From Calocera cornea HHB12733 (taxonomy: Eukaryota; Basidiomycota; Dacrymycetes; Dacrymycetales; Dacrymycetaceae), in NCBI GenBank assembly GCA_001632435.1, contig KV423988.1, positions 85,343 through 149,342 of the forward strand: a stretch of DNA of 64,000 bases, given 5' to 3'. Positions 11,577-22,358 of the stretch are shown in pieces (position 1 is the first letter of the stretch; each line of letters starts with the position of its first letter). The notes under the pieces were generated by a model. That model had not been told where the DNA came from and made no database searches. It was given only the letters and a program-made list of their open reading frames with translations. Both the position numbers and the translations under genes were made by a program.

Positions 11577-12735
11577 ATGGATGTTAGAGACGAACCAACT
11601 ACCCCCAGCACCAGCGACTCGGAGCAGGTTCTGCTCGTCCTGTGCGGCCTCATAGGCTCAGGAAAGGTGAGATACTTCTCTTGGCGTGGTCTCACGATCA
11701 TCAGCGGGCAGACCCGCTAAATACCTTATTTTCGCACAGTCCACTTTTGCAAAGGCACTTCAGCAACACTTTCCAGACTTTATTCGTTGCAATCAAGATG
11801 AACTAGGAAACCGTCATGCCGTAGAGCAGCTTGCGATTGATTCACTGCAGAAGGGCTTGTCTGTCTGCATCGATCGCACAAATGTGGACCCAAGCCAACG
11901 GCGTTACTGGATCGAGATAGCGCAATTGTTCCCTGGTACGCAGATATGGGCGCTGGCATGTAAGTTGATCTCTCTTTTGTAAATATTTTGGCTCATGTTA
12001 GCGCAGTTAACACGTCCAAGGAGGTAAGAAAAGTGGGTGAGCTATTTATATCTTCTAAACTCTATTCCCCAGGTTTGCGCCGAAAGGTTAGCTGGTCGCC
12101 TCAACCACCCGACCATCAAAACCCACCAGCAAGCGCTCGAAGTCCTGGACCGATTCGCTTGGCAGTACAAGCCGCCATCCTACGCGGAGGGGTTTGACCG
12201 TATCCTCGTCCTGTCGGACGGTGCACGAGGATACGCAAAAGAAGATATTGCCAACCTGCTGGACCATATCCGGGACGAAGTACCCCCGACGCCGGACGAC
12301 TTCTCTCCGCCTGATCAACCGCACCGCGGGCAACCAGGCTACAGAGGAGGGTATCGCAAGCTGGACTATCGACACTCTGGACAGTCATTGCCAGGCTATC
12401 CGGCTCATGACAACGGCCGGCCGTACGAGCAACCAAAAGGACAGGTATACCGGCACTCGAGAGGGCACGTCAGCCGGACGCGCGCCGCACCGTATCATGC
12501 CGCAGGGAACGGTGTTCGACCACGAGCGGCCAATGGCCAGTCCCGCTCGTCGCAGGAGGAAGAACGACAGCGCCAATCGCCGCAATCGCCCCAGTCTGGA
12601 CAAGGGTCATCCCCGGAACAGATTCCCGCCGCTCGCAACACGCACGAATGGGTGCTTCGGACGGTGCCTCAAGCTGGACCTCCTCTGCAGCAGTACCAGG
12701 ATGAGCAGCTTCCAGCAGAGCTCGACACCGAGTGA
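11577..12735 (+). CDS. P-loop kinase of the PNKP/AAA_33 type with disordered tail
   Basis: Exons read at 11577-11666, 11740-11959, 12007-12023 (17 nt) and 12073-12735, giving 329 residues with the frame kept throughout. The Walker A motif GLIGSGKST is split by intron 1 right after its lysine. CNQDELGNRHAVEQLA and DRTNVDPSQRRYWIEIAQLF follow, the pattern of the kinase domain of polynucleotide kinase 3'-phosphatases and of the kinase part fused to some aprataxins. Near residue 110, LAGRLNHPTI fits the lid region. The last 160 residues are rich in Gln, Pro, Arg and Gly and look disordered. No phosphatase or HIT domain is present, so it is a stand-alone kinase. The substrate is unknown; a nucleic-acid 5' end is a guess from the family. 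Confidence 0.7.
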
Positions 12736-12872
12736 CGCTCTCGCGCCCCATGTCTCACCACGTCTATACCGCGCGCGCCGACGGCATACCCACCCACCCA
12801 CCCACGTGTTCCATAGTGTTCTATACGGATTGTATCGTGTTATGTACTAGCTCCATGATTGATGATCGTTAA

Positions 12873-13250
12873 CGTAGATTATCACCTCACGGATCAACTC
12901 ACCTCGCGGATCACCCGCATAGCCACACATGCTCGTTATTTTGTGCGCCCAATTTCTCCGTCAACACAATGCCTGGTGCATTCCAGAAAAAGCAAGGGCT
13001 TTAGGAGGGCCAGATGCTTCATTTTGATGTTTTGATCCATTGCTTTTGTGTTGTTCCTAAGGCCTGTATGACTCCAGTTATGACTGCACAGCCGCAATTG
13101 TAGAATCTCGCTTCTATGGCAGATATCTCATGCAACAATGCCAATCTATCCTATTCAGAGTACAAGGTACTTATTTAGTGCATGATCAAGCTGGGTGCTG
13201 CAGGGATTTTGATGGATCAGCCTGGTTGTGGAAATCTGCCAATCAGGGGT
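12873..13250 (+). repeat. Left arm of the foldback element
   Basis: This pairs with 13,260-13,634 in inverted orientation. The outer 100 bases differ at only a handful of positions; the inner part has many substitutions and small gaps but still aligns, for example CAGAGTACAAGG against CAGAGTGCAAGG. Confidence 0.75.
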
Positions 13251-13259
13251 GGGCAGGGG

Positions 13260-13634
13260 TCATTTTTGGTCATAATTGCAAAACCAGGTCTCTCCAGCCA
13301 AATCCCTCTTGCACATAGCTAATCCATATACTGAACAGCTGCCTTGCACTCTGGTGTAGCCAGATCAGCAGTGTTGCACCAGCTATCAGTCTTAGAAGCA
13401 AGATTGCACATATGTGGCTGTGTAGCACACAACAGGTCATAAAAGCCTTAGGAGTAAGATAAAGGGCTAGCCTAAAAGATAAACTCAATGCCTCTAGTCC
13501 CTCTGCAGCCCTTGGTACTTTCTGGGAAGCATTTGCATCATGTTGACAGAGAAATTGCGCGCACAAAATAACAAGCATGTGTGGCTGTGCGGGTGATCCG
13601 CAAGGTGAGTTGATCCGTGAGGTGATAATCTACG
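13260..13634 (-). repeat. Right arm of the foldback element
   Basis: This is the inverted partner of 12,873-13,250. The two arms could fold into one long stem if transcribed. Confidence 0.75.
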
Positions 13635-13638
13635 TTAA

Positions 13639-14044
13639 CGGATGGCATTTAAACCCTAAATATACAGCGAGAAAGAGACGGAGTACGATTTACCCTAAGC
13701 TACTTTTGGATTGGTGGTGATCATGCATCATGGAGTGATGGTGGTGGACAGTGGAACTGGCATGTGTGATGGGAGGAATCATGTGGCGTGCGAGCCGGAA
13801 TGATGTGGTGGTGGTGGTGAATGCAGCATAAAAGGTACACTAGTACGGTGGATGTAGCCGGGCCGAAAGAAATCGTCGTCGTAGAATGGAAAGAGATTAA
13901 GAGAGTAATTTTGTGGGCGCCGAATACGGTTTTGTAGTTGGCGTCGCTTTGTTCAGTACGTTGCCGCGTTTCAGCTCCCTTGTCGCCCACGCGCACAAAG
14001 CGAGCTGGGTTTTCCTTTTGGTCGCGCTCCAGGGCCCACGCCCC
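13639..14044. other. 3' flank of the AT-hook gene
   Basis: The stretch lies between the foldback element and the stop of the minus-strand AT-hook gene. A GTGGTG-rich run near 13,735-13,825 is the only visible structure. It is probably 3' untranslated sequence. Confidence 0.4.
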
Positions 14045-17000
14045 TCAGAACGGCCTGCCATGGGTCCTGTTCCTGACCTTGGGCGTGACGTCGATCCCGC
14101 CTCCTTTCTGCCCAAGCACGCGCTTCTTGTCCCTCCGGCGCTCCTTGTGGCTCTTGACGGCCTTGTCCGCCCTCTTCTTCGGGCTGAGCGCAGCGCGCAG
14201 GGAGATGCTGCTGAGCGGGCCGGCAGCCTCCCCGTCGAGCATGACGGGGCTCGGGCTGCGCTCGGGGATGTACGCGTCGCGCGCGGGGAAGATGATGGGG
14301 GAGACGACGACCATGCTCCTGCCGACGAGATCGGGCGCGAGGAGCGTGTCGTCCCCCTCGTGGTCCATCGCGAACGCCGCGACCGAGAGGCTCATCTCCA
14401 TGCCGGCCTCTGCGCCCTGCGCGCGCGCACGGCGGAACCACTGGCCGAGGGGCACAGAGTCGAGCCGCGTCAGGTGGCGCATGATCGCCGTGTCGCCCTC
14501 GTCCTCGTTGTCCTCCCCCTCCGCCTCGGAGCTGGGGATGCTCTCGTCGTACAGGAAGTAGGACGTGTCGAGGAGGTCGTCCAGGTCGAGCGCGTCCGGC
14601 GACTCTGGCGAGCGGACAAGCGCCAGCTCACCCTGCGAGGATGCCGAGGGGTCGAGCTCGTTCTCCTGGTCCGGATCGTGCTCCAGCCCGAGGTCCTCGC
14701 CGTGCTCCTCGTCGTACGCCGTGCGCGCCCGCTTCGAGCCCTCGTAGTACCAGCTCGCCTCGCTCCTGGAGCTGCTCTCCCGCCTGCGCTTCTGGCCCGC
14801 GCCAGTCCAGCGCAGCCTCGCGAAGGGCGACACGCCCGCTCGGTCCGTCCCGTCCACGACGAAGATCATGCTCTTGAGGGGGGTGGTCCAGGTTGACAGC
14901 GCGGGCAGGGGGTGCGGGCGGACGACCTTGCTGCTGGACTGCGGGATTGGGCGAGGGAGCGGGCGGACGGCGCGGGGCGTCTTTGTCGGGGTCGCTAGGA
15001 CGGGCGGGGCGGGCGGCGCAGCGGCTGCTGCAGCAGCAGAGGCGATGACGCTGGCCAGTGTAGGCGCGGGCGGCGCCAGCTCCATCTGGAGCCCCAGCGC
15101 AGGCGGGCTAAGCAGCATCGGGTCCACGCCCTGCATCTCCCTCTCCCTCTCCCTCTCCCTCTCGGCAGACCGGGACCTCACCAGCCCCAGCTCGAGCATG
15201 GCCTCCGCCTCCTCCTTCCTCAATCCCGGTACGTCCTCCTCGTCCGTCGTCTCGCCCTCGCCGGTCCACTCTGAGCTAGCCTCGGACGGGCCGTCCCCTT
15301 CCGAGTCCAGCTCTGAGCTGAGCACCGGGAGGAGCGGGAGCGAGGGCAGGGGGAGGAGCAGCTCGTCCGGCTGCGAGAGGGGGACGAAGGCGAGGCGTTC
15401 CGGCTCGGGCTCCGTCGCCTCCCCCTCGCCCTCCTCTTCGCCTCCCGCATCAGCAGGCCGAGCCCGAGGCAGCTCGTCCTCAGAAGGGAACAGCTCCATC
15501 ATCTCCTCCTCCTCGCTCGCCCAGCTCAGGCTCTCCCGCTCCCACTCCCCGCCGAACACCAGGCGGCCCTCCCCATCCTCGACCAGGACCATCTTGGGCC
15601 GCTTCTCCCGCCGCTTGGAGGGCTTACGCCGCTTCTCGTCGTCAGAGGTCGTGTAGGGCCGCTTGCGCTTGCCGAGCTTGGCGGAGGTGGCCGGCGAGGG
15701 GGCGTGGGGCTTCGCAGGTACCTTGCCCTTCCCCTTGCTTCTCCTCGAGCGCCGCCAGGGCCCCGCCCCAGCGGCGTAGTCCAGCAGCCCTGCCCTGGCA
15801 GCCTCAGCCCGGCTGACGCTGCTCAAGCTGCCGTCGCTCCCCTCAACCCCGTCCATCCCCTCGTCGTCCCCAGTAGAATCCGACTCCGTCTCCTCCCCGC
15901 CCCTGGCGGCAGCCGCCGCCGCCGCCGACGCCCGTCGCCCAGAGTAGAAGTCCGAGGAGAAGTCGGAAAAGTCCGAAAGGTGCGCAAAGAACCGGTCCTC
16001 CTCGTCGTCCGAGCTCTCCGTCCACTGGCTGTCCTCCTGCGCAGCGGGCGGGGCAGCAGCAGGCGCGAGGGGAGGAGAGGCGGTGTGCTGGCGGTCCGCG
16101 TCGTCGTCCTCTGCCTCCTCCTCCTCTTCGTCGTCGTCGTCATCGTCGTCGTCGTCGTCCGCGCCAGCGAGGGGCCGCTCGCCCGCCTCCTCCCCCTGCT
16201 CAACACGGCGCTCCCGCTCTCTGCGCATCCCCTTCTGCCACGCCCACCGCCGTCTCCTCCCCTCCCTCCCCTCGCCCCCTCCCTCCCTCCCCTCCCTCTC
16301 ACCCTCGCCCGAGGCAGACCCCTCCTCGCCAGAAGCAGAGGCAGAGCCAAACTCCTCCTCGCGGAGGATCGCCCGCTCCTCCTCGGCCTCGAGCTCCGTG
16401 TCGTCCCCCAAGTCCAGGCTGTCGTCACTCCCCTCGCCCTCCGAGTCGCTCGCGTTGCTGCTCGTGAACGCACTGACAAACGTGGGGAACTCGCCGCTCC
16501 CCCGGCGCTGCTTGCTCCGTGCCGTGCCGGCGTCGGACAGGTCCAGGTCGGTGAGGGAGGACGAGCTCGCCTCCGCCGGCTCCGGCTGGGGGTGGAACGC
16601 CGCAGCCGCAGCCTGCGCGGCCGCGGCCGCGCGCGCTTCTTCAGCTTGGCGCGCAGCGATGTCCTTCTTGCTCGGCCTGCCCCTCTTCCTCGGGCCGAGC
16701 GAAGCCGCAGCCGCGCGCGCAGGTGTTTCTGCCGCCACCGCCGTAGTGGCAGGCAGCGGCATCGGCCGAACCTTAATCTTCAAGCTCTTCTGCTCATCTT
16801 TTTTCACATCACCATGGGGCTGCGGAGGGTGCGCTGCCTGGTGGGAGGCAGCCTGGGCGGCGGCTTTCTTGCTGTACGCCTTTTGCTGCTTCTTTGCTGA
16901 GGCTGTGGGCGCAGGCGGGGCGGGGGCGGGGAAGACGCCCGCGGTCGGTCCGGTGTTGAGGGCGAAGACGCCAAAGTGGCCTCCCTGGGCATTGATATTC

Positions 17001-17203
17001 TGCGCGCTCGCAGGCTGCCCGCTGGCTAATGGCGTGTGTGCGTTCCCGCCGCTGACGGTGGCTGAAACGGGGACTGATTTTGGTGCTGCCGACGAAGCGG
17101 GGCCGCAGGTGCAGTCGAACTCGCACACGGGGCATATGTCGCCGTCGATGTCGATGATGTCGTCCTCCCCCGCGGGAGGCGGTCGTATCCGGAAGTCTGT
17201 CAT
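14045..17203 (-). CDS. Large acidic, serine-rich AT-hook protein with a CxxC-x3-CxC site
   Basis: This is one uninterrupted frame of 1,052 residues from the ATG at 17201-17203. Near the N-terminus, DGDICPVCEFDCTCGP is a compact cysteine cluster (CxxCxxxCxC) that could bind zinc. About residue 170, RKRGRPSKK is a canonical AT-hook core. Long acidic stretches follow, including a poly-Asp/Glu run near 16,115-16,165, an RERERE run near 15,130-15,165, and many Ser/Glu clusters with likely nuclear localisation signals (KKRKPSKRREKR-type). The last 200 residues are more ordered, with AFAMDHEGDDTLLAPDLVGRS and SISLRAALSPKKRADKAVKSH. I do not recognise a named family. The composition fits a chromatin protein; that is inference. 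Confidence 0.75.
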   Translation of the reverse strand: MTDFRIRPPPAGEDDIIDIDGDICPVCEFDCTCGPASSAAPKSVPVSATVSGGNAHTPLASGQPASAQNINAQGGHFGVFALNTGPTAGVFPAPAPPAPTASAKKQQKAYSKKAAAQAASHQAAHPPQPHGDVKKDEQKSLKIKVRPMPLPATTAVAAETPARAAAASLGPRKRGRPSKKDIAARQAEEARAAAAAQAAAAAFHPQPEPAEASSSSLTDLDLSDAGTARSKQRRGSGEFPTFVSAFTSSNASDSEGEGSDDSLDLGDDTELEAEEERAILREEEFGSASASGEEGSASGEGEREGREGGGEGREGRRRRWAWQKGMRRERERRVEQGEEAGERPLAGADDDDDDDDDDEEEEEAEDDDADRQHTASPPLAPAAAPPAAQEDSQWTESSDDEEDRFFAHLSDFSDFSSDFYSGRRASAAAAAAARGGEETESDSTGDDEGMDGVEGSDGSLSSVSRAEAARAGLLDYAAGAGPWRRSRRSKGKGKVPAKPHAPSPATSAKLGKRKRPYTTSDDEKRRKPSKRREKRPKMVLVEDGEGRLVFGGEWERESLSWASEEEEMMELFPSEDELPRARPADAGGEEEGEGEATEPEPERLAFVPLSQPDELLLPLPSLPLLPVLSSELDSEGDGPSEASSEWTGEGETTDEEDVPGLRKEEAEAMLELGLVRSRSAEREREREREMQGVDPMLLSPPALGLQMELAPPAPTLASVIASAAAAAAAPPAPPVLATPTKTPRAVRPLPRPIPQSSSKVVRPHPLPALSTWTTPLKSMIFVVDGTDRAGVSPFARLRWTGAGQKRRRESSSRSEASWYYEGSKRARTAYDEEHGEDLGLEHDPDQENELDPSASSQGELALVRSPESPDALDLDDLLDTSYFLYDESIPSSEAEGEDNEDEGDTAIMRHLTRLDSVPLGQWFRRARAQGAEAGMEMSLSVAAFAMDHEGDDTLLAPDLVGRSMVVVSPIIFPARDAYIPERSPSPVMLDGEAAGPLSSISLRAALSPKKRADKAVKSHKERRRDKKRVLGQKGGGIDVTPKVRNRTHGRPF
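16115..16165 (-). repeat. Acidic-run trinucleotide repeat
   Basis: A CGT/CCT trinucleotide run on the plus strand codes for consecutive Asp and Glu in the AT-hook protein. Confidence 0.7.
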
Positions 17204-17642
17204 TGTGAGGTGGCTATATGCGCATATACGCCGGTGGGAGGAGGGGTGGGAGAGGGGTGTCCTGTTGAGAGGAAGGGAGCGATGGTCGGTCGGTTGCCAC
17301 CCGGAGTCGTGCCCAGCGGGAGAATGGGGGAAAAGAGGAAGCAAAATAAAATGAAGGCCAAAATTCTGACACCGTGCAAGGGTTGGTGGGCGATGAGGGT
17401 TTCGCCCACTCGTACTCGGCCACCGCGCGGCACTCTTCCCGCCGCCCCGCGTGAATCCGGCGGTGGCGACCGTGAAAGGGAGTGAGGGTAAGGGTCCGGG
17501 TGGCGCAGCACGGGAGGAAGGTCGAGATTGATTTTTGCAAATCCCATCGCCACTCTCCAGCGGGTCGCCACTCTGGGCTCGCTGCATTTCTTGCTGCTTT
17601 CCACTGCTACGATACCCACTGCACGGCACGGCGACGTGCATA
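17204..17642. promoter_or_regulatory. Shared divergent promoter (AT-hook gene / BFR2)
   Basis: The two starts lie 439 bases apart, head to head, so one region must serve both genes. No TATA box stands out. Conserved elements were not identified. Confidence 0.5.
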
Positions 17643-19534
17643 ATGGCCCGCCTCACGTTGGCACAGCAGATCGCACTGCTCGACGCTCCCCTCCCAGGTA
17701 CGCCCCCTTTCCCCCCTTTCCACCCTTCCACCCCTCCATCCCCACTTCCTCCGCCTAGTCATCCCCCGTCACCCCACCCCACCCCACCTCACCCCGACTC
17801 ACCCCTTCCCCAGACATAGACCCCGAAGACCCCCTATCCCACACCTCCCACGCCCACCCCGCCGAGGAAGACGCAGAAGCGGAAGGGGAAGGGGAAGGGG
17901 AAGGGGAAGACGCGCACACGGCGCATTATCTTCCTGTGGGCCGGAGCAGGCTCAGGTCCGAACGGGGCGATCCGGCGCTTGACGAGGACAGGTTCAGGGG
18001 CGTCAAGGCCCGGCGGCAGAACTTGTTTGACAGTCTTGAGTTTGAGGAGGAGGAGGAAGCTGAAGTTGGAGATGATGCTGCCGAGGAGGAGGAGGAGGAG
18101 GAGGACGACGACGACGACGCTCCGATGGAGCAGCCACGAACGCTTGATGGTGCCACGGCCGCAGTAGACGTGGGCTCTGAGGATCCCGCAGCCGACGACG
18201 GCTCGGAGGATGACGAGGACGGGACGGAGGCCGAGCCTTCGCACGCGAACGGCCACCTCCCTACCGCTGCCGTCCCTCTTTCGTCCACCGACGGCGCCGC
18301 CTCCCCCCTGTCCGCTCCCACCGCCGCCGCCACACCAGACGACCTGAAAGGGCTGACCGTCAGCGCGCAGCTCACCCTGCACACGCACCTCCTCTCCTCC
18401 CGCATCGCCCTGCAAAAGCTCGTGACCAGCGCCAACCTCCTCCCGCTCCCCGCCCACCTGCCGCTGTACACTGGCCACCCGCAGGCGAGGGAGGCTGTGC
18501 GCGGGCTGTGGGAGGAGCTCGCGGGGATGGGCGACGAGCTGGCGGGGATCAGGGAGCGCTTGGCCAGCCTGAACGGCATGGGCATGGGCCGGGAGCTGCC
18601 CGCGCGCCCGCTGAAGCGGAAACGGAAACGGCCCTCCACCACCACCTCGGACGATGCCGATGCCGATCCCGGTCCAGCCTCCTTCGCAAACGACCTCGCA
18701 GCCGCGCACGCCTACCACGCCCACCTCTCCACCACCACCCACCCCTGGCACCTCCAGACACTGCATAAATGGAGCTCCAAGATCCTCGCCGTGCACCCGG
18801 GGCTGTTCCAGCCGCAGGGCACGGGGGGGCAGAGCAGGTTCGCCCAGCAGCATTCGCGTGGGGGTGGGCTGGGCATGGGCGAGGGAGGGGGAGGGGCGCG
18901 AGGCGCGGTCGAGGCGGTCGAGCTGGGGCTGAGGGAGGAGGGGAAGAGGGAGAGGGGGAGGAAGGGCGGGAGGAGAGGGGAGAGGCGCATCGGGCAGGGA
19001 GTGGGAGCTGCTCCCGAGCTGCTCGACGGCGCGGCCGGAGCTGCGGACGCGGACGCGGACGCCGACTCGGACCAGGACCAGGACCAGGACCAGGAGCAAG
19101 AGACCTACTCCGACACAGCGTTCTACGGCTCCCTCCTGCGCAGCATCATCGACGCCCGCTCGCACTCGGGCACCGGCACGCAAGTGCAAGCGCTCAACGA
19201 GCTGCTGCCCAACCGCCGGTCCAAGGCGCTCAAGCGGGCCGTGGACACGCGCGCGAGTAAGGGCCGCAAGCTGCGGTTTGAGGTGCATGAGCGCCTGAGG
19301 CACTTTATGGTTCCTGCCCCCGCATCGCCTGCTGCGGGCCTGGGTGGGGCGGCGGGGATGGGCGGCAGTGGGCAGTGGGGGGAGGGGCAGGTGGAGGAGC
19401 TCTTCGCTAGTCTGCTGGGCGGCGACGCGCACGATGCCTCGGGAAGGGCCCCGGTGGATGGTCCCAACGCCGTGGACGGAGGGGGCAGGCGCGGCGAGAC
19501 GGTCGAAGTGGGTCAGCTGCGGGTCTTCGGGTAG
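17643..19534 (+). CDS. BFR2: AATF/Bfr2 (TRAUB) ribosome-biogenesis factor
   Basis: Exon 1 is 17643-17697 and exon 2 is 17814-19534, giving 591 residues. The order of parts matches Bfr2/AATF: a short N-terminus ending DIDPEDP, acidic blocks (poly-Glu near residues 55-75), then LTVSAQLTLHTHLLSSRIALQKLV, the conserved AATF core. A linker leads to HPWHLQTLHKWSSKI, and the C-terminal TRAUB part has YSDTAFYGSLLRSIIDARS and SKGRKLRFEVHERLRHFMVP. The family works in the nucleolus on early 40S pre-rRNA cleavage. A Gly/Glu/Arg-rich insertion and an Asp-Gln-Asp repeat around 19,040-19,100 are lineage-specific. The intron falls in the variable N-terminus. Confidence 0.9.
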
Positions 19535-19673
19535 CCCAAGGCGGCGCAGCGCGGCACGGCGCGGCACTCCATATTTGTAGATAAAGGTATAATGCAAGCG
19601 GGTAACCGGATCCTCCTCCTCCTCTCGCCGCGTACAGCACGCCCACCGAGCAGTCCTGGTGTGCAGTGGTAAA

Positions 19674-22116
19674 CTAGTACCCGCCCGCGCGCCTCTCGTA
19701 CCCCGCAAACGTCCTCGAGTCCGCATACCCCAGCCCCGCACTCGCCCGCCGCCCCTCGCCTTCCAGGAAGATCGGCGCGTCCCGCGCGATCGGCATGCCC
19801 GCGACCACGCGCTGCATGTCGGTCCACTCGGCGTCGCGTGGCGTTGCCAGGTCGCCAATGTCCACGATGTGCAGCCGGCCCTCAGCGGAGCCGATCGCGG
19901 CGCGTCGCCCTTCTTTCGGCTCCCAGACGAGCTTGTTGAGCGCGCGGGAGGAGATGGTGCTCGATACGGTCGGGACCTGGTGCCGGGTCAGCAGAGAAAG
20001 AGGGAGGATGGGAGGGCTCACGTCTGTGTCAGCATTGATGTTCCACAAGTCGAACTTGCCTGAGCCATCCACAGCGCCGAACAAAGCCGGGTGCTGCGGA
20101 TGCCACTTGACGTCGTACACCGGCTCGTCCGCTCCCTCAAAGGTATGCAGAGGATGTACCTCATGTGCCTGCTGGCCTTGCTGCAGCTGGTTGGACTGCC
20201 CAGCGGCCGGAGCACGACCACGCCAGAGCTTGATCTTCCAGTCCATGCTCGCCGTGAGGAACAGATCGGAGAAGTCGACCGCTCCGGAAACCTTGTGGCA
20301 GGACAGGCTCGTCACCGGCGCACGATGTGAGCGGTAAACGTCTGCGTTGTGCAGACCTGCCTTGACACCGGCACGATCGTGCCTCAGCGCTTGATAGACG
20401 CTGCCCTCCTCTGTGCCCACGTAGAAAGTGGAAGTCTCGTTTGGCGGGAAGTCCATGGCGCTGACGGCAACATCGTCCGTTTTACTGTGGCCGCTGTGCG
20501 TGAGCTGAATGAAGTCCTGCGGTTGCGCCAGCATGTCCACCAGCCAGCTATTGACTTTTCCATCGGTGTCTGCGGTGATCAAGTTGTGTGCATTTTGCGT
20601 GCCGACGACCTGCATGTTATAAACAGGATAGAAATGCCCGCCGAGAGATGATCGGGTCGTCTTTAGCACCGGTAGATGCTTTCCATGCCTCGTATCCCAT
20701 AGCAGAATCTCTCCAGAATATGTTCCACCAAAAACGAGATTGGAGTGATACGGCGAGAACTTGACAGCGAGAACATCGGACTAGCTCGTCTATTAGATTG
20801 ATTGGCGTACGCCGAGCCTGACACATACCTGAGAATGGAATACAAACTCTGGTCGCTCCAGCAAATGCATGTTCCACACCAACACAACACCGTCGGGATC
20901 GTTCAATGCAGTTGGATTCTTGTTGTATGCGGCAACACAGAGCTCAGGGAACTTATGCGACCAGTCCACATCTGTGACCGACCGATTCTTCGTCCATCGG
21001 TCGTCAAAGAATGCGCATACACGCTTCACTTTTTCGCCCTCCAACTCATCCCTGATCAGATGTCAGAAGGTTCAAATAGATAGATGCATCATACTCACGC
21101 TGCCAACTCTGAGCTGATACGATAATCGCGAGTATAATCATAGCGATCCTGTAAGGCGCGCTGCACGATCTTGGAGGATTGGTCGACAAAGTCAATGAAG
21201 TTAGGATCTTGAAGAATTCCCTGACGTTCGTCCTCAGTGAGGTCTAGCGGGCTGTTAGTAACATAACAGGTCAATTCGAGCGTATCACGCACCTCGTATC
21301 TCCTCCTCCAGCTCCTGTTCCATCCGTATCGATTCTTCCTCCATTTCCCGCTCCTTTGCCGCCACACGCTCCGCTTCCTGCTCTCGATGGATGCGCGTTC
21401 TGATCTCCTCTTCTGATGGTTGCTCATCTTCGCTGTCCAAGTCCGCCGTCTGAATCTCCTTGTTGTAGGTGACCTTTTGCTGCGCTCATGGTTAGATCTG
21501 TTTAGATCTGCGTGGCTAGCACAGAGAGGATGCACACCTTCTGCGGGAATTCGAAGAGGTCCTGCCCCACATCGATGAGGTCAACAGTGATCCGCATGGG
21601 AGATGGTCTGCAGCGGCGTATCAGTCAACCGGCGCTCAGCTTTCGCCCCTGCACGCACTCGAAATGGCCAGAGGAGTCTTGCGCAAGCCCGGACGGTGCC
21701 GAACCGTACAACAGCCTATCCGACCCCGCATCACTCTCTCTTGCTGAATTCGACAAGCCAGAGACACCCAATGCGGGAGTGGGTATCCTCCCTCCTCCCG
21801 GCGACGGTGGGATGGAACCTCTCGAATGAGGCAGATCGCTGGAGGTCCCAACACCGACCTCGCTGCCTCTTGATGGCACAAGGGAAGCAACAAGTTCGTT
21901 CACATCCGCCAATGTACCTCTCGGAGCCGGTGTAGACGTCTTGGAAATTGATTAGCATTTTGCCAAGAAGCCCGGCGAAGGGCGCACCTCGCTTTCGCGG
22001 CGCGACGATGCTTCCTGCAAGGCAGCACTTCTCCTCTCCTCCCTCATCCGCCGCAGCTCTGCCAGCTTTGCCTTCTTCGCCTCGATCTCCGCTCTTCGGT
22101 CTTTTCCGGTTGACAT
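19674..22116 (-). CDS. Cytoplasmic dynein intermediate chain
   Basis: Eight exons were read (21988-22116, 21659-21939, 21538-21607, 21293-21479, 21099-21243, 20829-21051, 20022-20780, 19674-19976), all in phase, giving 698 residues. The N-terminus is the charged helix MSTGKDRRAEIEAKKAKLAE that binds dynactin p150. A Ser/Gly/Pro-rich segment follows, then VTYNKEIQTADLDSEDE near the light-chain sites, and a long acidic coiled coil (EAERVAAKEREMEEESIRME). The second half is a WD40 propeller with repeats such as FSPYHSNLVFGGTYSGEILLWD and LFLTASMDWKIKLW. The protein links dynein heavy chains to cargo and dynactin for hyphal nuclear migration and vesicle transport. No break is visible. Confidence 0.92.
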
Positions 22117-22358
22117 CGTGAACGGAGTCCCTGCACGCCTGTACGATGGGTATACGGGTCGAGAGTAGATCGTCAGGTGGGCCAGGGTCGCGACGCGCCG
22201 CCCTTCTCGCGCGCCACACAGTTCCGAACGCGACCATCATGTCCGAAACAAGGCGACAAACACTCTTTACGCTAGTTACAGTACAGACAAATCGATACAT
22301 GGCATTCTTTATCACTTATCATTCAGATATCAGGCCTATCGCACATCAACAATTCCCT

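Larger units (their letters stand above)
12869..13638. mobile_element. Foldback (hairpin) non-autonomous DNA element with TTAA flanks
   Basis: The outer 100 bases are near-perfect inverted repeats: CGTAGATTATCACCTCACGG reads inward from 12873, and its reverse complement ends at 13634. Similarity continues, decaying, to the centre near 13,255, so almost the whole 762 bp is one imperfect palindrome. TTAA lies directly at each side (12869-12872 and 13635-13638), suggesting target-site duplication of the piggyBac/Kolobok kind. Each terminus has two copies of CTCRCGGATCA within 35 bases, possible transposase sites. The interior is AT-richer than neighbouring genes and has no believable coding frame, so the element must depend on a transposase elsewhere. 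Confidence 0.8.

Noticed and set aside
14640..17354. Long plus-strand open frames (for example 16,083-17,354 and 15,704-16,900)
   Set aside because: They lie opposite the 1,052-residue AT-hook gene. High GC and skewed codon use leave mirror frames open. They show Ser/Ala/Arg runs with no family motif.
17834..19858. Minus-strand frame of 674 codons opposite BFR2
   Set aside because: BFR2/AATF on the plus strand is clearly conserved; the opposite frame is Val/Arg/Leu repeats.
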